Part shown: piece after piece, positions 34,984-42,727 of the stretch
How the letters are laid out: the number at the start of each line of letters is the position of its first letter
How positions within the stretch are numbered: the first letter of the stretch is position 1
NCBI GenBank assembly: GCA_036374795.1
Contig: DASUTC010000303.1
Coordinates: 1 to 48,890, forward strand
Length of the DNA stretch: 48,890 bases
Direction: 5' to 3'
From: Herpetosiphonaceae bacterium
GTDB lineage: Bacteria; Chloroflexota; Chloroflexia; Chloroflexales; Kallotenuaceae
Notes under the pieces: generated by a model
What the model saw: the letters and a program-made list of their open reading frames with translations, nothing else
Told to the model about the DNA's origin: nothing
Databases searched by the model: none
Program-made: the position numbers and the translations under genes

Positions 34984-35070
34984 GCCGGGGGACGAACGTT
35001 CAAAGTTCAACGTTCAACGTTCGATGAACTCGAAACGTGAAACTTGAAGCTTGAAACTCAACGCTCGAAG
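34984..35070 (+). repeat. Dispersed leader repeat, copy C (best copy)
   Basis: GCCGGGGGACGAACGTTC head, then runs of GTTCAA/GTTCAACGTTC, GATGAACTCGAAACGTGAAA and CTTGAAGCTTGAAACTCAAC, ending at the AAAGGA of the GH2 gene. Same orientation as that gene. It has internal direct and inverted repeats (AACGTT cores, TTCGA). Confidence 0.8.
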
Positions 35071-35087
35071 CCAAAGGAATGAATATA

Positions 35088-36932
35088 GTGAATCACGCTC
35101 ATGCTTATCCGCGTCCACAGCTTGAACGCAAAAACTGGACATCGCTCAACGGCACGTGGGATTTTGCCCTCGACCCCGCCGCCGCCTGGGTGCGGCCCGA
35201 TCAGGTCGCGTGGAACGCTTCGATCGCCGTGCCGTTCTCGCCCGAAGCCGAGGCTAGCGGCATCGGCGATACCGGATTTTATCGCGCCTGCTGGTATCGC
35301 CGCAGCTTCGACGCGCCGGAGCTCGACACCAATCGGCTGATCCTGCACTTCGGGGCGGTCGACTATGCGGCGACCGTCTGGCTCAACGGCAGGATGATCG
35401 CGCGGCATGAGGGCGGCTATACGCCCTTCAAGATCGACATCACCGACTATCTGGTGACGAACAGGTCGCAGACGCTGGTCGTGCGCGCCGAGGACGATCC
35501 CCAGGATCTGGCAAAGCCGCGCGGCAAGCAGGACTGGCATTTGCACCCGCACGCGATCTGGTATCCGCGCACCACCGGCATCTGGCAGACGGTCTGGCTT
35601 GAGCAGGTGCCCAGAATCTCGATCGGCGGCCTGCGCTGGACGCCAAATCTGGCTCACTGGGAGCTGGGGCTTGAGGCGCATATCGACGGCGAGCCAAGCG
35701 AGCATCTGCGGCTGCATGTGACGCTTGAGGCTAACGGCAAGCTGCTGGCCGACGATACCTATCGCGTGATCGATGGGGACGTCTTCCGGCGGATCGCGCT
35801 CTCCGATCCCGGCATCGACGATTACCGCAACGAGCTGCTGTGGAGCCCGCAGCAGCCGACGCTGATCCAGGCGCATCTCCAGCTCTGGGCCGGTCGCGGA
35901 CAATTGATCGACGAGGTTTTCAGCTACACGGCGCTGCGGCAGATCGAGGTGCAGGGCGATCGATTTTTGCTGAATGGACGCCCGTTCACGCTGCGGATGG
36001 TGCTCGACCAGGGCTACTGGCCCGCAACCGGCCTGACCGCGCCCAACGATGACGCGCTCCGGCGCGATGTGCTGCTGGCAAAGGCGATGGGCTTCAACGG
36101 CGTGCGCAAGCATCAGAAGATCGAAGATCCACGCTACCTGTACTGGGCCGATACGCTCGGCCTGCTGGTCTGGGAAGAGATGCCCAGCGCCTACCGCTTC
36201 ACGCGGCGCTCCGTCGAGCGCCTGATCCGCGAGTGGACCGACGCGATCGAGCGTGATTACAGCCATCCGTGTATCGTCGCCTGGGTGCCGTTCAACGAGT
36301 CCTGGGGCATTCCCGATCTGCCGGACATTCTTGAGCAGCGCCATTATGTCCAGACGCTCTATCACCTGACCAAGACGCTCGATCCGACTCGTCCGGTGAT
36401 CGGCAACGACGGCTGGGAGAGCGTTGCGACCGACATCATCGGCATCCACGACTACGATCAGCAGCCCGATCAGCTTGCGCTGCGCTACCGCTCCGACGAG
36501 GTCGTCGGGCGGCTGTTTACCCGCGAGCGTCCCGCAGGCCGTCTGCTGACGCTCGAAGGACATCCCCACACCGGCCAGCCAATCATGCTGACCGAGTTCG
36601 GCGGCATTGCGCTCTCTGCCGATACGTCGACCACCTGGGGCTATACCCGCAGCGACGACGGCGAGGATCTGGGACGGCAGTACACTGCGCTGCTCGAAGG
36701 CGTGCGCGCCGCGCGGATGCTGGCGGGCTTCTGTTACACGCAGTTCGCCGACACCTATCAGGAGGCGAACGGGCTGCTCTACGCCGACCGAAGGCCGAAG
36801 TTTCCGTTTGAGCAGATGCGCGATGCCACGCGCGGGCCGCGCGGCGAGCAGCAGAAGCAGCTAGAGCGCCACTGGCAGGATCAGGTCATGGAGCTTCAGC
36901 GCATCGCTGAGCTGGATAACATCCGCGAGTAG
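35088..36932 (+). CDS. GH2-family glycoside hydrolase
   Basis: 614 residues. AAGGA lies nine bases before the GTG at 35088; an ATG nine bases earlier abuts the Shine-Dalgarno. The N-terminal sugar-binding domain (WTSLNGTWDFALDP; GFYRACWYRRSF; AATVWLNGRMIARHEGGYTP), an Ig-like domain and a TIM barrel follow the GH2 order. The acid/base is Glu404 in WVPFNESWG and the nucleophile Glu503 in MLTEFGG. No signal peptide, so it is intracellular. GH2 includes beta-galactosidase, beta-glucuronidase and others; the exact sugar is undetermined. It lies downstream of the 811-residue gene and probably in its operon. A strong terminator follows. Confidence 0.95.
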   Translation: MNHAHAYPRPQLERKNWTSLNGTWDFALDPAAAWVRPDQVAWNASIAVPFSPEAEASGIGDTGFYRACWYRRSFDAPELDTNRLILHFGAVDYAATVWLNGRMIARHEGGYTPFKIDITDYLVTNRSQTLVVRAEDDPQDLAKPRGKQDWHLHPHAIWYPRTTGIWQTVWLEQVPRISIGGLRWTPNLAHWELGLEAHIDGEPSEHLRLHVTLEANGKLLADDTYRVIDGDVFRRIALSDPGIDDYRNELLWSPQQPTLIQAHLQLWAGRGQLIDEVFSYTALRQIEVQGDRFLLNGRPFTLRMVLDQGYWPATGLTAPNDDALRRDVLLAKAMGFNGVRKHQKIEDPRYLYWADTLGLLVWEEMPSAYRFTRRSVERLIREWTDAIERDYSHPCIVAWVPFNESWGIPDLPDILEQRHYVQTLYHLTKTLDPTRPVIGNDGWESVATDIIGIHDYDQQPDQLALRYRSDEVVGRLFTRERPAGRLLTLEGHPHTGQPIMLTEFGGIALSADTSTTWGYTRSDDGEDLGRQYTALLEGVRAARMLAGFCYTQFADTYQEANGLLYADRRPKFPFEQMRDATRGPRGEQQKQLERHWQDQVMELQRIAELDNIRE

Positions 36933-36968
36933 CCGAGCCTGCGCATTAATTCGGCTGCGCTCACAGCG

Positions 36969-37006
36969 CCAGGCTGCCCAATCCTAACGCGGATTGAGCA
37001 GCCTGG
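36969..37006 (+). terminator. Terminator of the GH2 gene
   Basis: CCAGGCTGC...GCAGCCTGG with an inner AATCC/GGATT helix, followed by TCTTCG. It lies 37 bases after the stop codon. Confidence 0.75.
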
Positions 37007-37173
37007 TCTTCGATCGGTTACGAAATCTTCACCACGGGTAGCCCTCCTCTCTCCACCCGTGGCTCCTGGGCGACTATACTCACGCTACAGTTCCCGTCAG
37101 CGCTGCACCATCAGCCACCCATCATAGCCCCGTTGCGCCTGTGGTGCATCCCGCGATCCTCAGGAGGTGACTC

Positions 37174-38052
37174 ATGCCAACGTTTGTCCTGCAACACGAG
37201 CCGGAACACCTCGCCCTTTGCGATCGGGCAGGGTGGGTTTCCGCCACGGATGGAGACACGCCGACGATTCAGCTGCCTGTGCGTATGCTTGGGATCGACG
37301 CCCCGGAGCTTCATTTTGGCGGTGCCGACGAGGAGCATCCCGGCAAGTACGACGAGCCATTTGCGAACTTTCTCGCAACACACGGCGCGAATCTGGATGA
37401 TGGCCTGAAGCAGCATCTCGCGCCACGGCTCATGAGTCAGGCATCGACAAGGCATATTCATGCGGGCAAAGCTGCCCACAGCCACTATCTCAAGATCGTT
37501 CGCGAGCGGTTGGATCGTGGCATGAGCCAGAACGGAAAGCCGCGTCCACCGCGTAAGCTTTTTGTCATGGTCGCCGAGCAAATCTTCGACCACAACGGGC
37601 GCTTGCTGGCCTACGTCAACGCCAACTATACCAAAGCCGAGCGAGCACAGATACCGCCAGCGCAGCGTCCGACCTTCAACCTCCAGATGATGCAGGACGG
37701 TCATGCTACCAGCCTGCTGATCTATCCGAACATCCCCAAGCGCGCCGACCTGAAGCTGGTGCAAGACGCCGTGAGATCTGCCCGTGAAAACGGTAAAGGC
37801 ATCTGGGCACAGGGCGACCTTGTATTACAGGCCTTTGAGTTCCGCTGGATTATCGATACGATCACTGGAACGCGCCAGGGACCGGATCGGTTCTGCGGCG
37901 ATGTAACGACCGGCAAGCTGTTTCCCCCGCAGCAATACTACCGCGTCGAGCCGGAGAATCGGCTGTTCTTCTTTGAGGCCGACGTACATCAGGCGCTCAT
38001 GATGGGGTTCAGCCAGGCAACCACAGCCGAGATCGCGCATGTGCTGGGATAG
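37174..38052 (+). CDS. Staphylococcal-nuclease-like (thermonuclease-family) protein
   Basis: 292 residues with AGGAGG seven bases upstream of the ATG. SNase landmarks are all present: DGDT (26-29), VRMLGIDAPE with Arg37, Asp42 and Glu45, and a third Arg at 143 in NGRLLAYVNAN. These match the catalytic Arg35/Asp40/Glu43/Arg87 of the S. aureus enzyme. LQMMQDGHATSLLIY and ENGKGIWA complete the OB-fold signature. An insertion of about 55 residues separates Glu45 and Arg143 relative to the classic nuclease, and the C-terminus (about 210-292) is extra. No signal peptide, so it is a cytoplasmic or non-classically exported nuclease. The insertion is Lys/Arg/His rich and might bind nucleic acid. Confidence 0.85.
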   Translation: MPTFVLQHEPEHLALCDRAGWVSATDGDTPTIQLPVRMLGIDAPELHFGGADEEHPGKYDEPFANFLATHGANLDDGLKQHLAPRLMSQASTRHIHAGKAAHSHYLKIVRERLDRGMSQNGKPRPPRKLFVMVAEQIFDHNGRLLAYVNANYTKAERAQIPPAQRPTFNLQMMQDGHATSLLIYPNIPKRADLKLVQDAVRSARENGKGIWAQGDLVLQAFEFRWIIDTITGTRQGPDRFCGDVTTGKLFPPQQYYRVEPENRLFFFEADVHQALMMGFSQATTAEIAHVLG

Positions 38053-38101
38053 CGCCTCATCGGAGGTCGTCTTACACGCGGGCCTCTGATCGACCGGATA
38101 C

Positions 38102-38230
38102 GTGCCCCTCAGGCACGACCAACTTGGCCTTTTCAGCAAGATACGTGTCTTAGAGGCACGTATCTTGTAGGTTTGAGCCAATTCCACTTCTCAAAGGTCC
38201 AAATCCCCGCCCTTTGTGCCGCTCAGGCAC
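38102..38230 (+). repeat. Three short GTGCC...GGCAC hairpins
   Basis: GTGCCCCTCAGGCAC (38102-38116), GTGTCTTAGAGGCAC (38145-38159) and GTGCCGCTCAGGCAC (38216-38230). Each can form a 5-bp stem (one has a G-T pair). The first and third differ by one base. Spacings are 43 and 71 bases. Confidence 0.55.
38137..38167 (+). terminator. Terminator-like stem after the nuclease gene
   Basis: CAAGATACGTG / CACGTATCTTG, 11-bp perfect stem with a 9-nt loop, containing the second GTGYC-GGCAC hairpin at its tip. It lies 85 bases after the nuclease stop codon. Confidence 0.65.
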
Positions 38231-38333
38231 CTACAACCTGCTCAACAACCGGCTGAACGTGACTCTCCGGCATACCGGTGTTTGACAAAGCGCATACAGC
38301 CGTGCTAGGGTACTTGCACGAGTGTGCCGTCAG

Positions 38334-38445
38334 GCCGGGGACGAGAGCACAAAGCACAGAGCACAGAGCACAAAGGAACAAAGGGGAAGAACCAACGTTG
38401 AACTTGAAACTTTGAACTCGCAACTTTGAACTCGAAACGCGGTTG
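38334..38445 (+). repeat. Dispersed leader repeat, copy D, with GAGCACA tandem
   Basis: A GCCGGGGACGAGAGCAC head, AGCACAGAGCACAGAGCACA tandem units, AAAGGGGAAGAACC, then AACGTTGAACTTGAAAC and two copies of ACTTTGAACTCG. It ends 12 bases before the ATG of the antirepressor gene, in the same orientation. Confidence 0.7.
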
Positions 38446-38457
38446 TAGGAGCAGACC

Positions 38458-39303
38458 ATGAGCGAGCAGAAGTCAGGATCGCCGCCAAGCGGCCTGACTC
38501 GATACAAGCAAGTCGAGTTCGACGGCGATGAGCTGTTGGCGGTGTTCGTGGACGATGGCATCGCGGTGCCCGTGCGCGCGATCTGCCAGGCGCTAGGGCT
38601 AGACCTTGACAGCCAGAGCGCCAAGCTGCGCGAGCATGAGGTTCTGGCGCAGGGCGTGCGCCTGGTACGAGTGCCGCAGGGCGGGCGGGTGCGCTCCGTC
38701 GTCGCGCTGCTGCACCGCTTCATCCCGTTCTGGCTGGCGACGATCGTGCCCAGCCAGGTCAGCGAGGCGGTGCGGCCTAAGCTGGTGCGCTACCAGATCG
38801 AGCTGGTCGATCTGCTGGCGGCACTCTACGGCAACGAGCTACGGCCCGCGCCAGCGCCATCGGTCGATACCACGCAGGCCGCGCTGGCCCAGCGCCTCGC
38901 CGAAGCGCTGGTCGAGGTGCGGCTGGCACGCGAGGCGCTGCTGAGCGCTCAGCAGCGCACGGAGGAGCAGCTTCAGGCGCATGAGGAGCGTATCGGCACG
39001 ATCGAGGGCGTGATGGACGAGCTCCAGCAGCAGCTTGCCAGCCACACCACCATCACGGGGCCGCAGCAAGAGGTGATCAAGCGAGCGATCACCCGCATCG
39101 CCAGCCGCCACAAGCGCCGCACCGGGCAGGAGATCTTCGGCAAGCTCTTCGCGCAGTTCTGCATCGACCTGGGCACGCCCAAGTATGCGCTGCTGCCGGC
39201 GGGCAAGTACGAGGCCGCGCTGAGCTGGATTCGTGCCAAAGCCGCCGAGCTCCTGCCCGACGATCCCGACGCGGTGCCGCCGCTGCAAGAAACGCTGCTA
39301 TGA
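38458..39303 (+). CDS. P22-type antirepressor-like protein
   Basis: 281 residues. The N-terminal P22_AR_N domain (about 15-125) reads VEFDGDELLAVFVDDGIAVP, VRAICQALGLDLDSQSAKLR, FWLATIVPSQVSE and VRPKLVRYQIELVDLLAALY. A coiled coil (about 150-195; AEALVEVRLAREALLSAQQR) leads to a C-terminal ORF6C-like domain (IKRAITRIASRHKRRTG; FCIDLGTPKYALLPAGKYE). Phage antirepressors inactivate repressors by direct binding. Here the gene overlaps the XRE gene by four bases (ATGA), so it probably controls that regulator. No other phage genes lie nearby, so this is a domesticated or stand-alone module. TAGGAGC upstream is a fair Shine-Dalgarno. Confidence 0.9.
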   Translation: MSEQKSGSPPSGLTRYKQVEFDGDELLAVFVDDGIAVPVRAICQALGLDLDSQSAKLREHEVLAQGVRLVRVPQGGRVRSVVALLHRFIPFWLATIVPSQVSEAVRPKLVRYQIELVDLLAALYGNELRPAPAPSVDTTQAALAQRLAEALVEVRLAREALLSAQQRTEEQLQAHEERIGTIEGVMDELQQQLASHTTITGPQQEVIKRAITRIASRHKRRTGQEIFGKLFAQFCIDLGTPKYALLPAGKYEAALSWIRAKAAELLPDDPDAVPPLQETLL

Positions 39304-39665
39304 CGATCGATCAAGAGCTGAACGCGCGGATCGGCGCGGCGATTCGTAATGCCCGGCTCGCGCGCGGCGTCACGCAGGACGATCTGGCCGCGCTGCTTCA
39401 GGTCGATCGGACGATGATCTCGCGCTACGAGCGCGGCTCGCGCACGATCTCCGCTCCGGCGCTGCTGCGGATGTTCCACTACCTCGAATACTCGCTCAAC
39501 ACGCTGGATCTCGGCGCAGCCTCGGAGGACGCGAGCAGCACGAGCCTGGCAGCCATGCCGGAGCCGATCCAGCGGATCGTCACGATGCTTCAGCAGCGTC
39601 CTGAGCTGATCGGGACGGTCGAGGATGTGCTGGAGACGTTTCTCGGCGCGGATGAGACGACGTGA
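39300..39665 (+). CDS. XRE-family helix-turn-helix repressor
   Basis: 121 residues. The HTH (about 8-62) reads IGAAIRNARLARGVTQDDLA, then DRTMISRYERGSRTISA. The C-terminus is short and acidic (VEDVLETFLGADETT), with no peptidase domain. It starts inside the stop of the antirepressor gene and is co-translated with it. The pair looks like a switch in which the first protein relieves repression by the second. Targets are not visible in the window. Confidence 0.9.
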   Translation: MTIDQELNARIGAAIRNARLARGVTQDDLAALLQVDRTMISRYERGSRTISAPALLRMFHYLEYSLNTLDLGAASEDASSTSLAAMPEPIQRIVTMLQQRPELIGTVEDVLETFLGADETT

Positions 39666-39737
39666 GGATCGCATGTCGCCCGCGCATATCACGGGTTCAA
39701 TCAGCCGACTCCTGCGCGCGCAGGAAGGAGCGCAATC

Positions 39738-40559
39738 ATGAACGGAACCAACCGACCAAGCAGCGGATTTGCGGATGTCCACGGCGCGCGGCTCTACTAT
39801 GAGGTTGCAGGCAGCGGCGCGGCGCTGGTGATGGTCCACGCCGGGATCGCCGATCACCGCATGTGGAACGACCAGTGGCCCATCTTCGCCGAGCGCTACA
39901 CCGTCGTGCGCTACGATATGCGCGGCTTCGGCAAGTCGGCGATGGTGGACGGCCCGTACTCCCACCGCGACGATCTGTATGGGCTGCTGCGCTGCCTGGG
40001 CATCGAGTGCGCGTACCTGATGGGCTGCTCGCGTGGCGGCGCGACGATCGTCGACCTCACGCTGGAGCATCCTGAGATGGCCCAGGGATTGATTCTGGTA
40101 GGAGCCGGGCTGAGCGGCAATCCGGCTGCGGGAGAGCCGCCCAGGCAGTGGGAGGAAGTCGTTTCGAGCTTCGAGCAGGGCGAGCTGGAGCGGACAGCGG
40201 AGCTTGAGGTGCAGATCTGGGTGGACGGCCCGCAGCGCACGCCCGATCAGGTCACGCCGCAGGTGCGCGATCTTGTCCGCGAGATGAACCTGATCGCGCT
40301 CAAGAACGATAGCCTGAAGCTGGGCAGCGAGCAGCAGCCGGAGCGGCCCGCGATCGAGCGGCTGGACGAGATTCGGGTGCCTACGCTGGTGATCGTCGGC
40401 GATCAGGACCAGCCGTATGTGGTCGAGACAGCCGAGCTATTGGAGCGGCGCATCACGGGCGCGCGCCGCGTGGTGATGCGCGACACCGCGCACGTGCCCA
40501 ACATGGAGCAGCCTGATCAATTCAATCAGATCGTGCTCGATTTCTTGAGCGCGCTGTAG
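39738..40559 (+). CDS. Alpha/beta hydrolase
   Basis: 273 residues, with AAGGAGCG eight bases before the ATG. Nucleophile Ser98 in MGCSRGGA, acid Asp224 in IVGDQDQPYV, and His252 in RDTAHVPNMEQP; the oxyanion strand is LVMVHAGIADHRMW. The lid region (about 130-190) is short. Relatives include epoxide-hydrolase- and esterase-like enzymes; the substrate is not readable. It stands alone, 72 bases after the XRE gene, and ends at a bidirectional terminator. Confidence 0.9.
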   Translation: MNGTNRPSSGFADVHGARLYYEVAGSGAALVMVHAGIADHRMWNDQWPIFAERYTVVRYDMRGFGKSAMVDGPYSHRDDLYGLLRCLGIECAYLMGCSRGGATIVDLTLEHPEMAQGLILVGAGLSGNPAAGEPPRQWEEVVSSFEQGELERTAELEVQIWVDGPQRTPDQVTPQVRDLVREMNLIALKNDSLKLGSEQQPERPAIERLDEIRVPTLVIVGDQDQPYVVETAELLERRITGARRVVMRDTAHVPNMEQPDQFNQIVLDFLSAL

Positions 40560-40591
40560 CCCACCCCTCACAGCGTCATACCACTATCAAG

Positions 40592-40622
40592 AAGCCACCG
40601 ATGCAGCTAACATCGGTGGCTT
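40592..40622. terminator. Bidirectional terminator
   Basis: AAGCCACCGATG / CATCGGTGGCTT, 12-bp perfect stem with a 7-nt loop (CAGCTAA), between the convergent hydrolase and cyanophycinase-like genes. Confidence 0.8.
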
Positions 40623-40644
40623 GGTCATTGGTCTTCACTCCGAC

Positions 40645-42489
40645 CTACGGCATCACGCTCTCGCCCGCGACGAACGAGTCGAGCAGGACGTAGCGCGCGC
40701 CCAGCGCCCCGTTCGCGCCGACCGCGAAGCTGGCGTAGCGTCCATCCAGCGCGACCACCGCGCTGGTGCCGTGGACGGTCGCGCCGCTCTGGGTGATCTC
40801 GACGGCGGTGCCGACATCGATGCCCAGTCCAAGCAATGCCCGATCGCGGTACAGCAGGTTGTAGAGACGGCCCCAGTGACGATCAGGCAGCATGCGCGGC
40901 TCGACCGCCAGGCCATCCACAAAGCCCAGGCCGGAGCGCACCGTCACGCCATCAGGCCGGAAGTCGATGATCGACGCTTCTTCCAGGCCGCTGGAAGTCG
41001 GCGTGGCGTCGGCGGTCATCAGTTGGCCGAGCGCCGCAGCCGCCGCGTTATCGGCCAGCAGCGTCGTGCCGCCCTGCCATGCGCTGCGCAGCACATCGAC
41101 GACCGACGCGGCAGAGTCGAGCGCCGCCAGCACCTGGGACTGATCGGGCGCGGTCAGGAACACGCCGGTCGCTCCGCCGATCGCGCTCTGGATCGCCGCC
41201 TGATCGGCGTGCGAGTCGAGGACGAACCACTGGACCGGCGCGGCCACCTTGGTCTGGAAGGCGGCGGCATAAGCTTTCGCATCGGCCTGCGCGTCGCTGT
41301 TCTTGGCGTAGCCCGTGGCGATCACGACCAGCCGCGCGCCAGCACCGCCGCTGCGCTCCACGAAGCGATCCGCGACCAAGCCCGCTTTGTCGCCGCTGAT
41401 GTCGCCGCCGAGCAGCAGCGCACCGGCACCCACCGGAAGCTGTAGCCCGCCGAAGCTGCGTCCGGCAATGTCCGGCGCGGGCTGCGGACGACCATCGACC
41501 ATCGGACGCAGCAGCTTGAGATCGTAGCCGTAGCCGCCGCTAGGCAGCAGATGCGTCGCGACGTTGCGAATCGAGAGGCTGTTGGTCGGGCCGGCAAAGC
41601 GGCCAGCCGCGCCGTAGGTCTTGGCATCGACTACAATCGCCGCCGAGCGGCCCGTCACATCGGTCAGCCGCGTCTCGTTCTCGATCGCTGCGCCCGTTTC
41701 GGCATCCACGCCAATCCCCAGCAGCGAGGTCGTCCACGTGGCGTTGATCAGCCGCCCGATCCGGCCACGCTGCATGACGTGCTGATCGAGCAGCGCGTTG
41801 GACAGGCCAAAGATCAGGCCGCGCGTCTGATCGCTGACGCCCTCCGACAGCCACAGATCGACGCTGCCCTGTTGCAGCCCGTTTTCTGGCCCGTTGTTGC
41901 CGGTGTAGCCCCCGATCATATTGAGCGACTCGACGGCAGCGCCCGCGCTGTTGCCGCCTACGGCAGCGCCCGCGTAGTAGGCTGCGGCCATACGCTGCTC
42001 GGTGGGCGTATCCGCCACGACGCGCATCGCCACGGTCTGATCGCCGCCCAGGATGTACATGCCGTCGAGATCGGCGGTGAAGAGATCCAGGTTGCTTTGC
42101 AGATACGCATCGTCGCGGACCAGAATCGGAGCCAGCACGACGCGGCAGCTCTGCTCAGGCCGCTTAACCGCGTTACAGGCCGCCTCGACCTGGCCCCGGC
42201 GGGTATTGGCGAGATCAAGATTTTCTTTGCGCTCCTTGCTCGAAATCACATAGGCATCGGTCGCAAAGGTGATCGGCAGCACCAGCAGATAGACGTTGCC
42301 GGTCGTATCGCGCTGGGCGGCGGCCCGGGCAAAGCGCTGGAGCGTGACGGCGCTGTATCCACTGCCGATCGGAACGAGCGTCCGTCGGCTCTGCTGCGCG
42401 TCGGCGGCGGGCGCGCTCATGCCCGCCAGCAGCACGAGCAGCGCCAGCAGCGACACCAAGATCCGGTTCGGGCGAGGGAATCGAGACAT
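40645..42489 (-). CDS. Secreted duplicated cyanophycinase-like (S51) protein
   Basis: 614 residues from MSRFPRPNRIL; AAGGAGGAAGT upstream decides this start (the frame is open 46 codons earlier). A signal peptide (about 1-31, PAADA) precedes a peptidase S51-like domain with YILGGDQTVA (about 145-154), the nucleophile Ser181 in GGNSAGAAV, and LDQHVMQRGRIGRL (His237). A second half (about 350-600) repeats the fold: ALLLGGDISGDKAG, LVVIATGYAKNS, GVFLTAPDQS, then LLADNAAAAALG where the serine loop should be. The second domain therefore lacks the nucleophile. S51 enzymes are cyanophycinase and alpha-aspartyl dipeptidase; secreted homologues have unknown substrates. Confidence 0.9.
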   Translation of the reverse strand: MSRFPRPNRILVSLLALLVLLAGMSAPAADAQQSRRTLVPIGSGYSAVTLQRFARAAAQRDTTGNVYLLVLPITFATDAYVISSKERKENLDLANTRRGQVEAACNAVKRPEQSCRVVLAPILVRDDAYLQSNLDLFTADLDGMYILGGDQTVAMRVVADTPTEQRMAAAYYAGAAVGGNSAGAAVESLNMIGGYTGNNGPENGLQQGSVDLWLSEGVSDQTRGLIFGLSNALLDQHVMQRGRIGRLINATWTTSLLGIGVDAETGAAIENETRLTDVTGRSAAIVVDAKTYGAAGRFAGPTNSLSIRNVATHLLPSGGYGYDLKLLRPMVDGRPQPAPDIAGRSFGGLQLPVGAGALLLGGDISGDKAGLVADRFVERSGGAGARLVVIATGYAKNSDAQADAKAYAAAFQTKVAAPVQWFVLDSHADQAAIQSAIGGATGVFLTAPDQSQVLAALDSAASVVDVLRSAWQGGTTLLADNAAAAALGQLMTADATPTSSGLEEASIIDFRPDGVTVRSGLGFVDGLAVEPRMLPDRHWGRLYNLLYRDRALLGLGIDVGTAVEITQSGATVHGTSAVVALDGRYASFAVGANGALGARYVLLDSFVAGESVMP

Positions 42490-42727
42490 ACTTCCTCCTT
42501 GAAACCTGTCTGTTGCGGGAATTGCAGCGGCAGAGGAGTACAGCTTGCCGCGCTTGGTCGTGTGTATGATAAACGACCGCGAGACGTTCCGCAATGCTTT
42601 TTCACGATTCCCGATCGTCAACGGCAATGTGTGCGGATCATCACAACATGCTGCTCGACCGCCGGATCGCGGAGCCGGATTGTGCTACGATGAACACAAG
42701 GACTAAACGATTGAATCAAAGGCTGTT

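Larger units (their letters stand above)
38053..38457. other. Non-coding region with hairpins and leader repeats
   Basis: About 400 bases. It contains three 15-nt hairpins, a terminator-like stem and dispersed repeat copy D. A minus-strand open frame crosses it but consists of repeat-derived sequence and antisense of the antirepressor gene. Confidence 0.6.

Noticed and set aside
38334-38445. Possible CRISPR-like array
   Set aside because: The units are short, degenerate and without regular spacers, and no cas gene is present.
41551-42693. Plus-strand open frame opposite the cyanophycinase-like gene
   Set aside because: An antisense shadow with Arg/His/Ala-rich composition and no domain.
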